NCBI RefSeq assembly: GCF_016583835.1
Contig: NZ_NRRW01000018.1
Span: 1-63,306, forward strand
Direction of reading: 5' to 3'
Source: Thiococcus pfennigii
Lineage (GTDB): Bacteria; Pseudomonadota; Gammaproteobacteria; Chromatiales; Chromatiaceae
Length of the DNA stretch: 63,306 bases
The notes under the pieces are model-generated. The model was not told the DNA's origin, made no database searches, and saw only the letters and a list, made by a program, of their open reading frames with translations. Positions 27,315 through 35,347 of the stretch are shown piece after piece. The position numbers and the translations under genes were made by a program. How positions within the stretch are numbered: the first letter of the stretch is position 1; every line of letters begins with the position of its first letter.

Positions 27315-27416
27315 GGGATCGCCTTTCGGCATCATCGATCGTCTTTCTCTCGCAACCTCACCAAAAGTAGAGAGAGTCCAGTGCTCAACGCCGTATGGCA
27401 TCGATGATGTGCATCA
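27312..27416 (-). CRISPR. Degenerate two-repeat mini-array upstream of cas6 (candidate CreR-type regulatory crRNA)
   Basis: Two diverged copies of the array repeat lie in the same orientation as the main array: 27312-27347 (keeps CGCCTTTCGGCATC) and 27381-27416 (begins GTGCTCAACGCC, about two thirds identical overall). They flank 33 nt (27348-27380), the length of a spacer. On the minus strand the first copy keeps the Cas6 hairpin with a changed loop (TGCC-ATAC-GGCG) and the exact 8-nt handle TTGAGCAC. The second keeps the hairpin TGCC-GAAA-GGCG but not the handle, which it would not need. The remaining repeat positions have drifted. This pattern matches known cas-regulating crRNA-like guides. 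Expression and target are not shown here. Confidence 0.75.
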
Positions 27417-27780
27417 CGCGAATCTTCCTAGTCGGCGGCGGCTCCGAACGCCACCGAGAGGACGAGGAACCAACGGAAGAACGCTCGGATCAGGCGCTTC
27501 CCGGAAAGACCCGCTCCGTGGACTTCGGTGCAGTCGATAGAGACCTGCTCTCGTGCTGCCCACTGTTGGGATCGGATTGCGCCGGTCGGGTGGTAGTCCG
27601 TGATGCAAGACCGCTCCCGGATCCGATTGATGCGGAGCGGACGATTGGGCTGGTCGTTCATGGCAAAAAACCCCGCGCTGTTCAGGTCGATCGCAACGAT
27701 ACGAACGCGGAGGCGATTTGTCAAATGTGGACTCTTTCGACTTTAGAAGACTCTCGGGGGCTGCGGGTCAGCAGCGCCCC
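27417..27780. other. Intergenic region between mini-array and WYL gene
   Basis: 364 bp with no convincing gene. It should contain the promoter for the mini-array RNA and the end of the WYL transcript. A minus-strand open frame (27428-27724, TTG start, about 98 codons, beginning LTNRLRVRIVAIDLNSAG) is present but has no recognised relatives or clear ribosome site. The C-terminal part is compositionally mixed. It could be a decayed gene, and it is not called as a CDS. Confidence 0.4.
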
Positions 27781-28767
27781 TCAAGCGTTGTGGTGCACTT
27801 TCATCTTGCCAAATTCGTATTGCTGGGCAGCGCTCCGCAGCCGCTCGGCGATCGCGGCACGCAGCTCGGGCGGGGCCAGCACTTGGACGTCGGGTCCGTA
27901 CTTGAGGATCTGCATCGTCAGTTCGCGGGGATCGGAGTAGGGGACTTGGAGCTGCCAGCAGCCCTGGTCCCAATAGCCGATCTGCTCGGGGTGCCAAGTC
28001 TCGTCGGCGACCCAGCGCGAGGCCGCGGCCGTGAAGCGCAGTACGGCCCAGGCCTCGGCGACGCCGGAGAAGATGCCGAAGCTGGCATTGAGAAATCGGT
28101 CGAGAACGGTGGCGTCGAGGGCCAGGGCCGGTCGTTCCGCGCGTTTGACCCGGCGGATGCGGTCCAGGGAGAAGGCCCGCAGGTCCTGGGCGGTCTCGCA
28201 TTGAGCGATCAGGTACCAATTGTCGGCGTAACGCAGCAGGCGCTGTGGGTGGACGCTGCGACTGGTTTCTCGATCGCGCTCGCGGCCGTGATAGCGGATG
28301 TCGAGCACACGAGCGCGCAGCACCCCGTCGGCTACGACGGCAAAGCGTTCGGGGTCGCTCGGGCGTGGGGTCAGGGGGCGCAAGAGGATCCGTTCGACCA
28401 CGGAGTCGGCGCTGTGGCCGCTGTGGGCGAGCAGCCCCCGGATGCGGTTGCGCAGCGGACCGATGTGCGGCGAGAGCAGGTCGGGCTGCATGCCGTGGAG
28501 CAGGTGTACGGTGGCGAGGAGCCCGAAGAGTTCGCTTTCGTTGAGCCAAAGGCCGGGCAACTCGAAGCTCGGCGCCTTGGGGTCGTAGCCGTGGGTGTTC
28601 GTCGTGCGATCGTAGCGGATCGGGGCGTGCATGAAGTCCTTCATGTACCCGATGTCGCGAACGACGGTTGCGCGGGAGACCTCGAGGGCCTCGATGAGCT
28701 GCTCCAGGGAGCGTGGCTTGTCCTTGAGCAGACCGTGGAGTCGGAAGATGCGTTCGGCGCGATTCAT
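27781..28767 (-). CDS. WYL-domain transcriptional regulator next to the cas operon
   Basis: 328-residue regulator with an N-terminal HTH of the DeoR/HTH_11 kind (residues 1-60, RIFRLHGLLKDKPRSLEQLI then VSRATVVRDIGYM), a central WYL domain (about 145-215, YHGRERDRETSRSVHPQRLL, NWYLIAQCE) and a C-terminal WCX-like extension (about 235-325). WYL proteins bind nucleic acid or nucleotide ligands and often control phage-defence and CRISPR loci. Same strand as and upstream of cas6, separated by the mini-array, so it is the prime candidate regulator of cas expression. Start ATG at 28767. Confidence 0.9.
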   Translation of the reverse strand: MNRAERIFRLHGLLKDKPRSLEQLIEALEVSRATVVRDIGYMKDFMHAPIRYDRTTNTHGYDPKAPSFELPGLWLNESELFGLLATVHLLHGMQPDLLSPHIGPLRNRIRGLLAHSGHSADSVVERILLRPLTPRPSDPERFAVVADGVLRARVLDIRYHGRERDRETSRSVHPQRLLRYADNWYLIAQCETAQDLRAFSLDRIRRVKRAERPALALDATVLDRFLNASFGIFSGVAEAWAVLRFTAAASRWVADETWHPEQIGYWDQGCWQLQVPYSDPRELTMQILKYGPDVQVLAPPELRAAIAERLRSAAQQYEFGKMKVHHNA

Positions 28768-28828
28768 CGGCGCATCCTGTTTGCTGGCCGGCCGTTCTCG
28801 TCTTCCGGTCTCCCGGGGCGAGGGCGGG

Positions 28829-30001
28829 TCAGTCGCGCTCGAAGTCGATCGTGATGCGGTCGCCGGCGATCGGCCGGAAGCGTTCGTCGGCGAAGGCCTG
28901 GTGGGCCGGGTGGTGTTTGTAGGCGTCGATCACCGGCTCGCCGCAGAAGCGGATCAGCCAGCAGTGGCGGTAGCGGGCATCGGCGGTGACGGCGCGGCCG
29001 GTGGCCGCCTCGCGCACGCCGGGGAGCGCCCCGAGCGCCTCGCGGCCGGCCGCCTTCATCGCCGCGACCGCGTCGTCCTCGGCGGTCGCGTTGAAGAGGA
29101 TCACGTGGTCGATCTCGCGCCAGGGGCGGCAGTGTGCGAGCAACTCGTCGGCACGCCCGGCGCCGCCGAAGAGGCGGATGACGCGTTCGGCCTCGGCCTG
29201 GATCGCGGCGCGGACCCGCTGCGTCAGCCGGGTGTAGCCGGCGCGCGGGTCGGCGGCTGCGGCCTCGCGGATGGCGTGTGCCGCGGCGTCGGCGAGCGCC
29301 GTGTAGTAGTTGATCTTGGCGACGCCCGAGGCGATCAGGCGGCCGAAGGCCGCGTCGCCGAGTCCGGTGCCGCCGTGGATCACGAGCGGGATCGGTGTGG
29401 CCGCGGCGATCGCCGCGAGTCGCTCGTAGTCGAGCCGGGGCTCGCCGCGCATCCGCCCGTGGACGGTGCCGACCGACACGGCGAGGCAGTCGACGCCGGT
29501 CGCGGCGACGAAGTCGGCGGCCTCCTCGGGGGTCGTGTAGACGACCTCGCCGGGATGGCGCTCGGCGTCCTCGCCCTCTTCGCCCGGTACGTAGCCGAGC
29601 TCGCCCTCGACGGTGACGCCGCAGGCCTTAGCCATCTCGGCCACGGTTCGGGTCAGGGCACGGTTCTCGTCTGGACCCAGGTGCGAGCCGTCGACCATCA
29701 CGCCGTTGCAGCCCAGGCGGATCGCGCGCACCGCCGAATCCAGGCTGGCGCCGTGATCGAGGTGGATCGCGAGCGGCGCCGGCGAGCGCTGGCAGGCGGT
29801 GACGACGGCGGTCATCAGCAGTTCGAAGTCGTAGTGCTCGAAGTGCGATTCGGCGAGGCTGACGACGACGGGGGCGCGACAGGTCTCGGCCGCGGCGATG
29901 ACGGCCTCCAGGAAGTCCAGGCTCACGACGTCGAGGGCCGCGACGGCATAGCCGTGGCCGCGGGCATGGACGAGCAGGTCGGTCATGTTCACAAGGGGCA
30001 T
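28829..30001 (-). CDS. Class II fructose-bisphosphate aldolase-like enzyme fused to a Dabb-like domain
   Basis: 390-residue protein. Residues 1-285 are a class II (zinc) aldolase of the FbaA/GatY/KbaY group: zinc-site motif IHLDHGASLD, the acidic loop EGELGYVPGEEGED, SVGTVHGRM and VIHGGTGL, and AKINYYTALAD. Residues about 290-388 form a second domain with two YRHCWLIR-like strands and KHHPAHQAFADERFRP, the pattern of stress-responsive alpha/beta-barrel (Dabb/EthD-like) domains. A paralogue with the same fusion lies at 45743-46981 in the RuBisCO cluster. cbbY is directly upstream on the same strand, so a role in Calvin-cycle sugar phosphate chemistry is likely. The exact substrate is not defined by sequence. 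Confidence 0.85.
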   Translation of the reverse strand: MPLVNMTDLLVHARGHGYAVAALDVVSLDFLEAVIAAAETCRAPVVVSLAESHFEHYDFELLMTAVVTACQRSPAPLAIHLDHGASLDSAVRAIRLGCNGVMVDGSHLGPDENRALTRTVAEMAKACGVTVEGELGYVPGEEGEDAERHPGEVVYTTPEEAADFVAATGVDCLAVSVGTVHGRMRGEPRLDYERLAAIAAATPIPLVIHGGTGLGDAAFGRLIASGVAKINYYTALADAAAHAIREAAAADPRAGYTRLTQRVRAAIQAEAERVIRLFGGAGRADELLAHCRPWREIDHVILFNATAEDDAVAAMKAAGREALGALPGVREAATGRAVTADARYRHCWLIRFCGEPVIDAYKHHPAHQAFADERFRPIAGDRITIDFERD

Positions 30002-30053
30002 CGGGTCTCTCCTCGAAGGCGGGCGGTCGGCGGATGCGGCGCGGTGCGGGCCG

Positions 30054-30824
30054 TCAGGCGGTGCTCGCGTGCCAGCGGGTCAGCAGATCGCGATCGACCC
30101 AGCCGCGCGCGTCGGCCCCGCCGGGCAGGGTGCCGGCAAGGAGTCGGAACGGGGCGTCGGGTTCGCCGAGGTCCGAGAGCACGGCCAGGCTGCCGGAGAA
30201 GTCGTCGCCGCGGCTCCAGCAGGATTCGGTGACGAGCGTCGCCAGGTCGGCGCCGCGCGCGGCGCGCACGCCGTTCTGCGAGTCCTCGATCGCGAGACAG
30301 CGCTCGGCCGGCAGGGCGAGCCGCGCCAGGACCCATTCGTAGATGGCCGGCGAGGGCTTCTTGTCGGCGGCGTGCTCGCCGGCCCCGATGACCTCGAAGG
30401 TGTCCCCCGGTAGGCCGCGCAGGCTGCCCTCGAGCAGGCTCGCGACATTGGCGAGCGAGGTCGTCGTCGCGATCGCGAGGCGGATCCCGGCGCCGTGCAG
30501 CTCCTCGATCAGGCGTCGTACCCCGGGGCGGGGCGCGATGCTGCCGCTCGCGACCATCTCGGCGTAGCGCTCGGTCTTGCGCCTGTGCAGGGCGGCGATC
30601 CGCGCCTCGGCGTCCGGTGCTTCGAGCCACTGCGGAGCCGCGCTCTGGCAGTAGTGGTGGATGCGTTCCCGGCCGCCGGCGACGGCCAGCAGCCGCCGAT
30701 AGAGCGCCGGGTCCCAGTCCCAGGGCAGGCCGAACTCCTGGAACGTCGCGTTGAAGGCCTGTCGATGGGCCTCTTCCGTATTGGCCAGGGTCCCATCGAC
30801 ATCGAAGATGACGGCTTCGAGCAT
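30054..30824 (-). CDS. cbbY: HAD-superfamily phosphatase, CbbY type
   Basis: 256-residue HAD-IA hydrolase. Catalytic motif I FDVDGTLANTE (nucleophile Asp and acid/base Asp), motif II IATTTSLAN, Lys of motif III in KKPSPAIYEWVL, motif IV IEDSQNGVRAA. CbbY removes phosphate from xylulose-1,5-bisphosphate, a RuBisCO misfire inhibitor. The alpha-helical cap (about 15-85, including AGGRERIHHY) and length fit CbbY. 52 nt upstream of the aldolase-Dabb gene on the same strand, which supports an accessory Calvin-cycle operon apart from the main cbb cluster. Confidence 0.87.
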   Translation of the reverse strand: MLEAVIFDVDGTLANTEEAHRQAFNATFQEFGLPWDWDPALYRRLLAVAGGRERIHHYCQSAAPQWLEAPDAEARIAALHRRKTERYAEMVASGSIAPRPGVRRLIEELHGAGIRLAIATTTSLANVASLLEGSLRGLPGDTFEVIGAGEHAADKKPSPAIYEWVLARLALPAERCLAIEDSQNGVRAARGADLATLVTESCWSRGDDFSGSLAVLSDLGEPDAPFRLLAGTLPGGADARGWVDRDLLTRWHASTA

Positions 30825-30923
30825 GCGTTGTCCTCTCGTGTGGGCGCCGGCCGGAATGGGCTGCGGCGCACCATGGTCTCTTCTCTTCGTGTGGTTAGCG
30901 GTCAGTGCGCGACCGTGTGAGGA

Positions 30924-31340
30924 TCAGCCGTCGGCGACGGCGTTCAGAAACTGCATCTGCACGAAGTGCGCGTCGAAGCCGGCGAAATGGCGGATGCGAT
31001 TCGCCGCCATGAGCACGAAGCTCGTGCAGTCGGTGACGCTGAAGTCCTTGTCGTTGTATTGGCGGAATAAATCGATTGCTCGCTTTTTCGTTGTCTTGTC
31101 GACCTCGAGTACGTCGATTGTGCTGGTCTGCACCTTGTCCAGGAAACGCAAGGCCAGATCGTGCCGGCCGAGCGAGCAATTGAGGTAAGTCAGGGTCTCG
31201 AAGAGGACGAAATCCGACACGAAAGGCCGAAATGTGCTGAGCAGATGGCCCAATCGGCCAGTGGCAGCCTGATGATTCCTGTCGCGGCGATCCAGTAGCG
31301 CGATCCAGAAACCCGTGTCGATGAACAAGCCGTGCCTCAT
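30924..31340 (-). CDS. PIN-domain ribonuclease toxin (VapC-like)
   Basis: 138-residue PIN domain protein. Active-site acidic residues are visible in GLFIDTGFWIALLD (first Asp), FETLTYLN (Glu) and FSVTDCTSFVL (late Asp). Predicted RNase toxin. Its ATG overlaps the stop of the upstream antitoxin gene (ATGA at 31337-31340), so the two are translationally coupled. Ordinary length for VapC. RNA target unknown. Confidence 0.87.
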   Translation of the reverse strand: MRHGLFIDTGFWIALLDRRDRNHQAATGRLGHLLSTFRPFVSDFVLFETLTYLNCSLGRHDLALRFLDKVQTSTIDVLEVDKTTKKRAIDLFRQYNDKDFSVTDCTSFVLMAANRIRHFAGFDAHFVQMQFLNAVADG

Positions 31341-31558
31341 TTCGTGCGCCCGATCATGTACCGGTCGTGCTCGACGGAGCCGTCTTCCCGCGCGGAGATG
31401 ATGCCGATGAGCTCGTCGAACGCGGACGAGTCGCCCGCTTCGGTGGTCGGCTTAAGCTCCTCGAGCACGGTCACGATGACCCGGGCGCGCTGGATCTCGG
31501 GTATGTCCTCGAGCAGCGTGACCTTGCCGTTTTCGTAGATCGCGTTGACTGACAGCAT
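31337..31558 (-). CDS. Small antitoxin partnering the PIN toxin
   Basis: 73-residue protein beginning MLSVNAIYENGKVTLLEDIP, the start pattern of DUF104/AF2212-like antitoxins that precede PIN toxins. The remainder is acidic. Start at 31558 chosen because the family begins here and the longer upstream frame is arginine/serine-rich. Overlaps the toxin gene by 4 bp. Likely autoregulates the pair, although no operator was identified. Confidence 0.8.
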   Translation of the reverse strand: MLSVNAIYENGKVTLLEDIPEIQRARVIVTVLEELKPTTEAGDSSAFDELIGIISAREDGSVEHDRYMIGRTK

Positions 31559-31762
31559 TCCGTCCTCCGAGTTTCGGGTGGGAACAGTGATCGGCGCAGT
31601 AGAGACCGAACGCGGCGCAACGGTCAACGCGGTCGATGACGGATGGTCGGCCCGGGGGCGCGAGGCCTGGTCCGTCAGTCGCTGAGAGGTCCAGCGCACT
31701 CGCCCCATGGATCGGGCCGTTAGCAACGACTCAAGAACAACCGGCGCATCTTCTTTTGAACT

Positions 31763-31889
31763 ACGAAACACGCGAAATACACGAAAAGGCAGAATATATG
31801 CGGGAGAATCTGCAATTTTTTTCGCGACTTTCGCGCATTTCGTAGTTTCTTGTCTTCCCCGCGCTTGCGTCGGTTGTTTCTGCGCCGTC
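31763..31889 (+). repeat. Dispersed intergenic repeat, copy A
   Basis: About 127 bp with strong similarity to 45108-45220 in the same orientation. Shared blocks include ACGAAAAGGCAGAATATA, CGCGACTTTCGCGCATTTCG, TTTCTTGTCTTCC and TCGGTTGTTT. The AT-rich composition and the many short direct CGAAA/ACGAAA motifs differ from the surrounding genes. It fills the gap between the antitoxin gene and cobT, where no gene is seen in 31559-31891. No coding function is evident. Confidence 0.8.
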
Positions 31890-31891
31890 CG

Positions 31892-32950
31892 TTACATCTG
31901 CGGCGAGACCTCGGCCTCGGCGAAGGTCGCCATCTCGTTGTGCAGGGCGCAGGCCATGCGCAGCAAGGGTACCGCGACGGCGGCGCCGCTGCCCTCGCCC
32001 AGGCGCATGCCGAGGTCCAAGAGCGGTCGGGCGTCGAGGGCCTCGACGACGCGCCGGTGGCCGGGCTCTGCCGAGGCGTGCGTGAGGATCAGCCAGTCGC
32101 GGGTGCCCGGGTGCAGGCGGGTCGCGGCGAGCGCCGCGGTCGAGCTGATGAAGCCGTCGACCAGGACCGGCAGGCCCATCTGGGCGCAGGCGATGTAGCT
32201 CCCGGCCAGGGCCGCGATCTCGAAGCCGCCGAGGCGGCGCAGGGCCTCGCGCGGGTCGTCGAGGTGGTCTCGATGGTGGGCGAGGGCGCGGCGCAGGACG
32301 GCGACCTTGTGCGCGATGCCACCCGCGTCGAGGCCCGTGCCCGGACCGGCGAGCGCCTCGGGGTCGAGGCTCAGCAGGGCGCTCGCCAGGCCGGCCGAGA
32401 CGGTGGTGTTGCCGATGCCCATCTCCCCGCCGATGAAGAGGTCGGCGCCGGCGAGGCGGGTGCGCTCGGCGGCGTGACGCCCGGCGGCGAGCGCCCGGGC
32501 GCACTGGTGCTCGTCCATCGCGGGGCCGGCGACGAAGTTGGCCGTGCCCGGGCCCAGGTCGCAACGCACGACGCCGGCGAGCGCGCCCGGATCGACGACC
32601 GTGCCCAGATCGACGATCTCCATCGTCGCGCCGAGCGCCCGGGCGGCGACGCTGATGCCGGCCCCGCCGCGGGCGAAGTTCTTGATCATCTCGGCGGTGA
32701 CGGATTGCGGAAAGGCCGAGATGCCCTCGGCGGCCACCCCATGGTCGCCGGCGAAGACGACGATGGCGATGCGCTCGGCGCGCGGCCGCTCGGTGCCCTG
32801 CATCGCCGCGAGTCGCACGGCCAGCTCCTCGAGCCGGCCGAGCGAGCCGCGCGGCTTGGTCAGCACCTGCTGACGGGCCAGGGCGGCGGCGCCGGCGGCC
32901 TCATCGAGGGCCGCCGCGGGGACATCCAACCATTCAAGACCTTGGTTCAC
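31892..32950 (-). CDS. cobT: Nicotinate-nucleotide--dimethylbenzimidazole phosphoribosyltransferase CobT
   Basis: 352-residue enzyme that activates the lower-ligand base of cobalamin by transferring ribose phosphate from nicotinate mononucleotide. Family motifs: [45 protein letters not shown], and near the C-terminus [11 protein letters not shown] carrying the catalytic glutamate. Length and motifs are normal. It is on the same strand as cobQ and cobD but separated from them by an 870-bp repeat-rich gap. No cobalamin riboswitch was recognised upstream. Confidence 0.96.
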   Translation of the reverse strand: MNQGLEWLDVPAAALDEAAGAAALARQQVLTKPRGSLGRLEELAVRLAAMQGTERPRAERIAIVVFAGDHGVAAEGISAFPQSVTAEMIKNFARGGAGISVAARALGATMEIVDLGTVVDPGALAGVVRCDLGPGTANFVAGPAMDEHQCARALAAGRHAAERTRLAGADLFIGGEMGIGNTTVSAGLASALLSLDPEALAGPGTGLDAGGIAHKVAVLRRALAHHRDHLDDPREALRRLGGFEIAALAGSYIACAQMGLPVLVDGFISSTAALAATRLHPGTRDWLILTHASAEPGHRRVVEALDARPLLDLGMRLGEGSGAAVAVPLLRMACALHNEMATFAEAEVSPQM

Positions 32951-33822
32951 TCATCTCTCCAATCGGGATACGGACATGCGTGGTGCGCGCCGACGGGTGA
33001 CGATCCTGAGCCTGAGCGGTCTCGGGTCCGCGGCGGCGCGGCATTAGTATCGCATCTCGCCGCGCTGGCGGGGCTGGGTAGGCATTGGCGGCACAGGGTT
33101 GAGGCGGAGGCTCGGCGAGGTATGTACCCCAGCCGCGATCGGCGTCGCCCGCTGGCCGCGGATCGGCCGTGCCTGCGACGCCGTAGGGCGGGAAAGCGAA
33201 GCGCATCCCGCCGCTCGTAATCGCGCGTCGCATCGCCCGCGGAACGGGCTTGCCGTGTTGCGCGCGTCGATCCCGGTCAGCTGTCGCAGGCCGCCGCATG
33301 GGACAGCTCTCCCAGGGGGGCGACTTAGGCAACACACGGAAAATAAAAGACCACGGCGACGTTGGGTTACGGCGCGCATCCAACGCCTTACCAAGACCTC
33401 AAGGCCCGAGACGGCGCGCCTAACCCAACGGCCTCGCACCCGAAAAAGATATCTCGCGCAGAGACGCAAAGGCGCGGAGAAGGAGAAGAGGAGCGTACTG
33501 GTGACATCGACCAAGGCTTTCTCTTCACTTTGCGCCTACCGTCTCTGCGCCAGCCCGGTCGGGTGAGGCGCGCCGGCACGGCGGTCGCCGAGCAAGAAGG
33601 GCGTGCGCGCACCGTAACCCGACAGCGGCCTCGGTGGGGGCCGCGTTGGCGGTCGTCGGGTTACACCGGAGAGGCTAACCCGACATGGCTCGTCGTTTCG
33701 CGGGCCTTGCCTGAGCGGCGCGAGTGTCGCCACCGGGAGTGGGTGACTCGGGAATGGCGCGTTGTGCTGCGCTCTTGGGTGGCGGGATGCGTTTCGCTCA
33801 GGCATGGCGGGATGCGCTGCGC
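32951..33822. repeat. Repeat-rich intergenic region between cobT and cobQ
   Basis: No gene is supported in this 870-bp gap. It contains a large inverted repeat (arms 33361-33377 GTTGGGTTACGGCGCGC and 33413-33429), a smaller one (GTAACCCGAC at 33614-33623 with its complement at 33655-33664), a degraded pair built on CGCAGAGACGCAAAGGCGC (about 33457) facing GCGCCTACCGTCTCTGCG (about 33525), and a 26-bp motif at 33187-33212 that is inverted relative to 33831-33856. Tandem copies of a 25-bp unit start at 33781. This is a build-up of several dispersed repeat families rather than one element. Confidence 0.7.
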
Positions 33823-33856
33823 TCAGGCATGGCGGGATGCGCTGCGCTTTCCCGAC
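33781..33856 (+). repeat. 25-bp tandem repeat overlapping the cobQ 3' end
   Basis: Unit GGCGGGATGCGCTGCGCTCA+GGCAT occurs at 33781-33805 (two changes), 33806-33830 and, partially, 33831-33856. The cobQ stop codon at 33823 and the last codons (GKRSASRHA) lie inside the repeat, so the native C-terminus of CobQ may have been altered by repeat growth. Confidence 0.8.
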
Positions 33857-35334
33857 CCGATCGTTCGGTCTGGGGGCAGGCCGAGCAGGGTCAGCAGCGC
33901 GGTCGTGTCGAGGTGCTCGGCGACCAGGTCGGCGAGTCGCTCGAAGGTCGCCTCGCGTGCGGCCGCCGTGTCGGTCGGCGCGAGACCGGGGCGGCCGGCC
34001 CAGGCGAGGAGGGCGGCGCAGGCCGGGGCCTCGTCGAACAGGCCGTGCAGGTAGGTGCCGAGGATCTGGTCGTCGTCGCTCCGGGCGCCGTCCGGGCCGT
34101 GGGCGAGGGCGAGGGCCGGGCGCGCGAGGGCCGGACCTTGGGTCACCCCGGCATGGATCTCGTAGCCGGCGACCGCGACGTCGGCGAAGGCGAGGCGGCC
34201 GGTGACGTTGCGCAGCTGCTTCTCCGGGGCCAGCGTCGTCTCCAGTCCCAGCAGTCCGAGGCCGGCCGAGCTCCCGGCCGGGCCCTCGATGCCGAGCGGG
34301 TCGTGGATCCGCTCGCCGAGCATCTGGAAGCCGCCGCAGATCCCGATCAGCCGGCCGCGGTAGCGCAGGTGGCGGTGGATCGCCGCCTCCCAGCCCTGGG
34401 CGCGCAGCCAGGCGAGGTCGGCGCGCACGTTCTTCGAGCCGGGCAGCAGGATCAGGTCCGCCGGCGGCGGTGCCCTGCCGGGGCCGACGAAGTCGACCTC
34501 GACCTCCGGGAGCCGCCGCAGCGGGTCGAGGTCGGTGTGGTTGGCGATCCGCGGCAGGGCCGGGACGACGACGCGGAAGGGCCGCTCGTCTCCGGCCGCT
34601 GCCAGCGCGCGCGGCAGGGCGTCCTCGGCCTCGAGCATCAGCCCATGCAGATAGGGCAGGACGCCGAGCACGGGTTTGCCGGTGTGCCCCTCGAGCCAGC
34701 GCAGGCCCGGCTCGAGCAGGGCGAGGTCGCCGCGGAAGCGGTTGATGACGAAGCCCGCGATGCGCGCCTGCTCGCTCGGCGACAGGAGCGCCAGCGTGCC
34801 GACCAGGTGGGCGAAGACGCCGCCGCGGTCGATGTCGGCGATCAGCACGACCGGGCAGTCGACGGCCTCGGCGAAGCCCATGTTGGCGATGTCGTGGGCG
34901 CGCAGATTGATCTCGGCCGGCGAGCCGGCGCCCTCGACGACGACCACCTCGTAGGCGTCGCGCAGCCGTGCGAACGACTCCAGCACGGCGCGGCGCGCGA
35001 CGCGCTTGTAGTCGAGATAGGCGCGCGCCTCCTGCTCGCCGATCGCGCGGCCCTGGACGATGACCTGGGCGCCCCGGTCGGTCGTCGGCTTGAGCAGCAC
35101 CGGGTTCATGTCGCTGTGCGGCGCGAGGCCGCAGGCCTGGGCCTGGACCGCCTGGGCGCGGCCGATCTCGCCGCCGTCGACGGTCACGGCGCTGTTGAGC
35201 GCCATGTTCTGCGGCTTGAACGGGGCGACGCGCAGGCCGCGGCGGGCGAGCCAGCGGCACAGGGCGGTGACGAGGAGGCTCTTGCCGGCGTCGGAGGTCG
35301 TGCCCTGGACCATCAGGGCGCCACCGGCGGTCAT
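33823..35334 (-). CDS. cobQ: Cobyric acid synthase CobQ
   Basis: 503-residue amidotransferase that amidates four side chains (b, d, e, g) of adenosylcobyrinate a,c-diamide. N-terminal P-loop domain: [20 protein letters not shown] and [12 protein letters not shown]. Central [12 protein letters not shown] and [11 protein letters not shown]-terminal type I glutaminase domain: LLPGSKNV, nucleophile Cys in [11 protein letters not shown], and the late His in YLHGLFDE. The last ten residues are derived from a 25-bp tandem repeat, outside the conserved domain. 13 nt downstream of cobD on the same strand. Confidence 0.96.
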   Translation of the reverse strand: MTAGGALMVQGTTSDAGKSLLVTALCRWLARRGLRVAPFKPQNMALNSAVTVDGGEIGRAQAVQAQACGLAPHSDMNPVLLKPTTDRGAQVIVQGRAIGEQEARAYLDYKRVARRAVLESFARLRDAYEVVVVEGAGSPAEINLRAHDIANMGFAEAVDCPVVLIADIDRGGVFAHLVGTLALLSPSEQARIAGFVINRFRGDLALLEPGLRWLEGHTGKPVLGVLPYLHGLMLEAEDALPRALAAAGDERPFRVVVPALPRIANHTDLDPLRRLPEVEVDFVGPGRAPPPADLILLPGSKNVRADLAWLRAQGWEAAIHRHLRYRGRLIGICGGFQMLGERIHDPLGIEGPAGSSAGLGLLGLETTLAPEKQLRNVTGRLAFADVAVAGYEIHAGVTQGPALARPALALAHGPDGARSDDDQILGTYLHGLFDEAPACAALLAWAGRPGLAPTDTAAAREATFERLADLVAEHLDTTALLTLLGLPPDRTIGSGKRSASRHA

Positions 35335-35347
35335 CGCGGTGCGGTCC

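Noticed and set aside
27312-27416. CreTA-type toxin-antitoxin RNA pair
   Set aside because: The crRNA-like half is present, but I see no small toxin transcript or mini-ORF with ribosome site between it and cas6, so only an autorepressor role is proposed.
27428-27724. Minus-strand open frame of about 98 codons between the mini-array and the WYL gene
   Set aside because: TTG start without a good ribosome site and no recognisable family. Left as a possible remnant in the intergenic entry.
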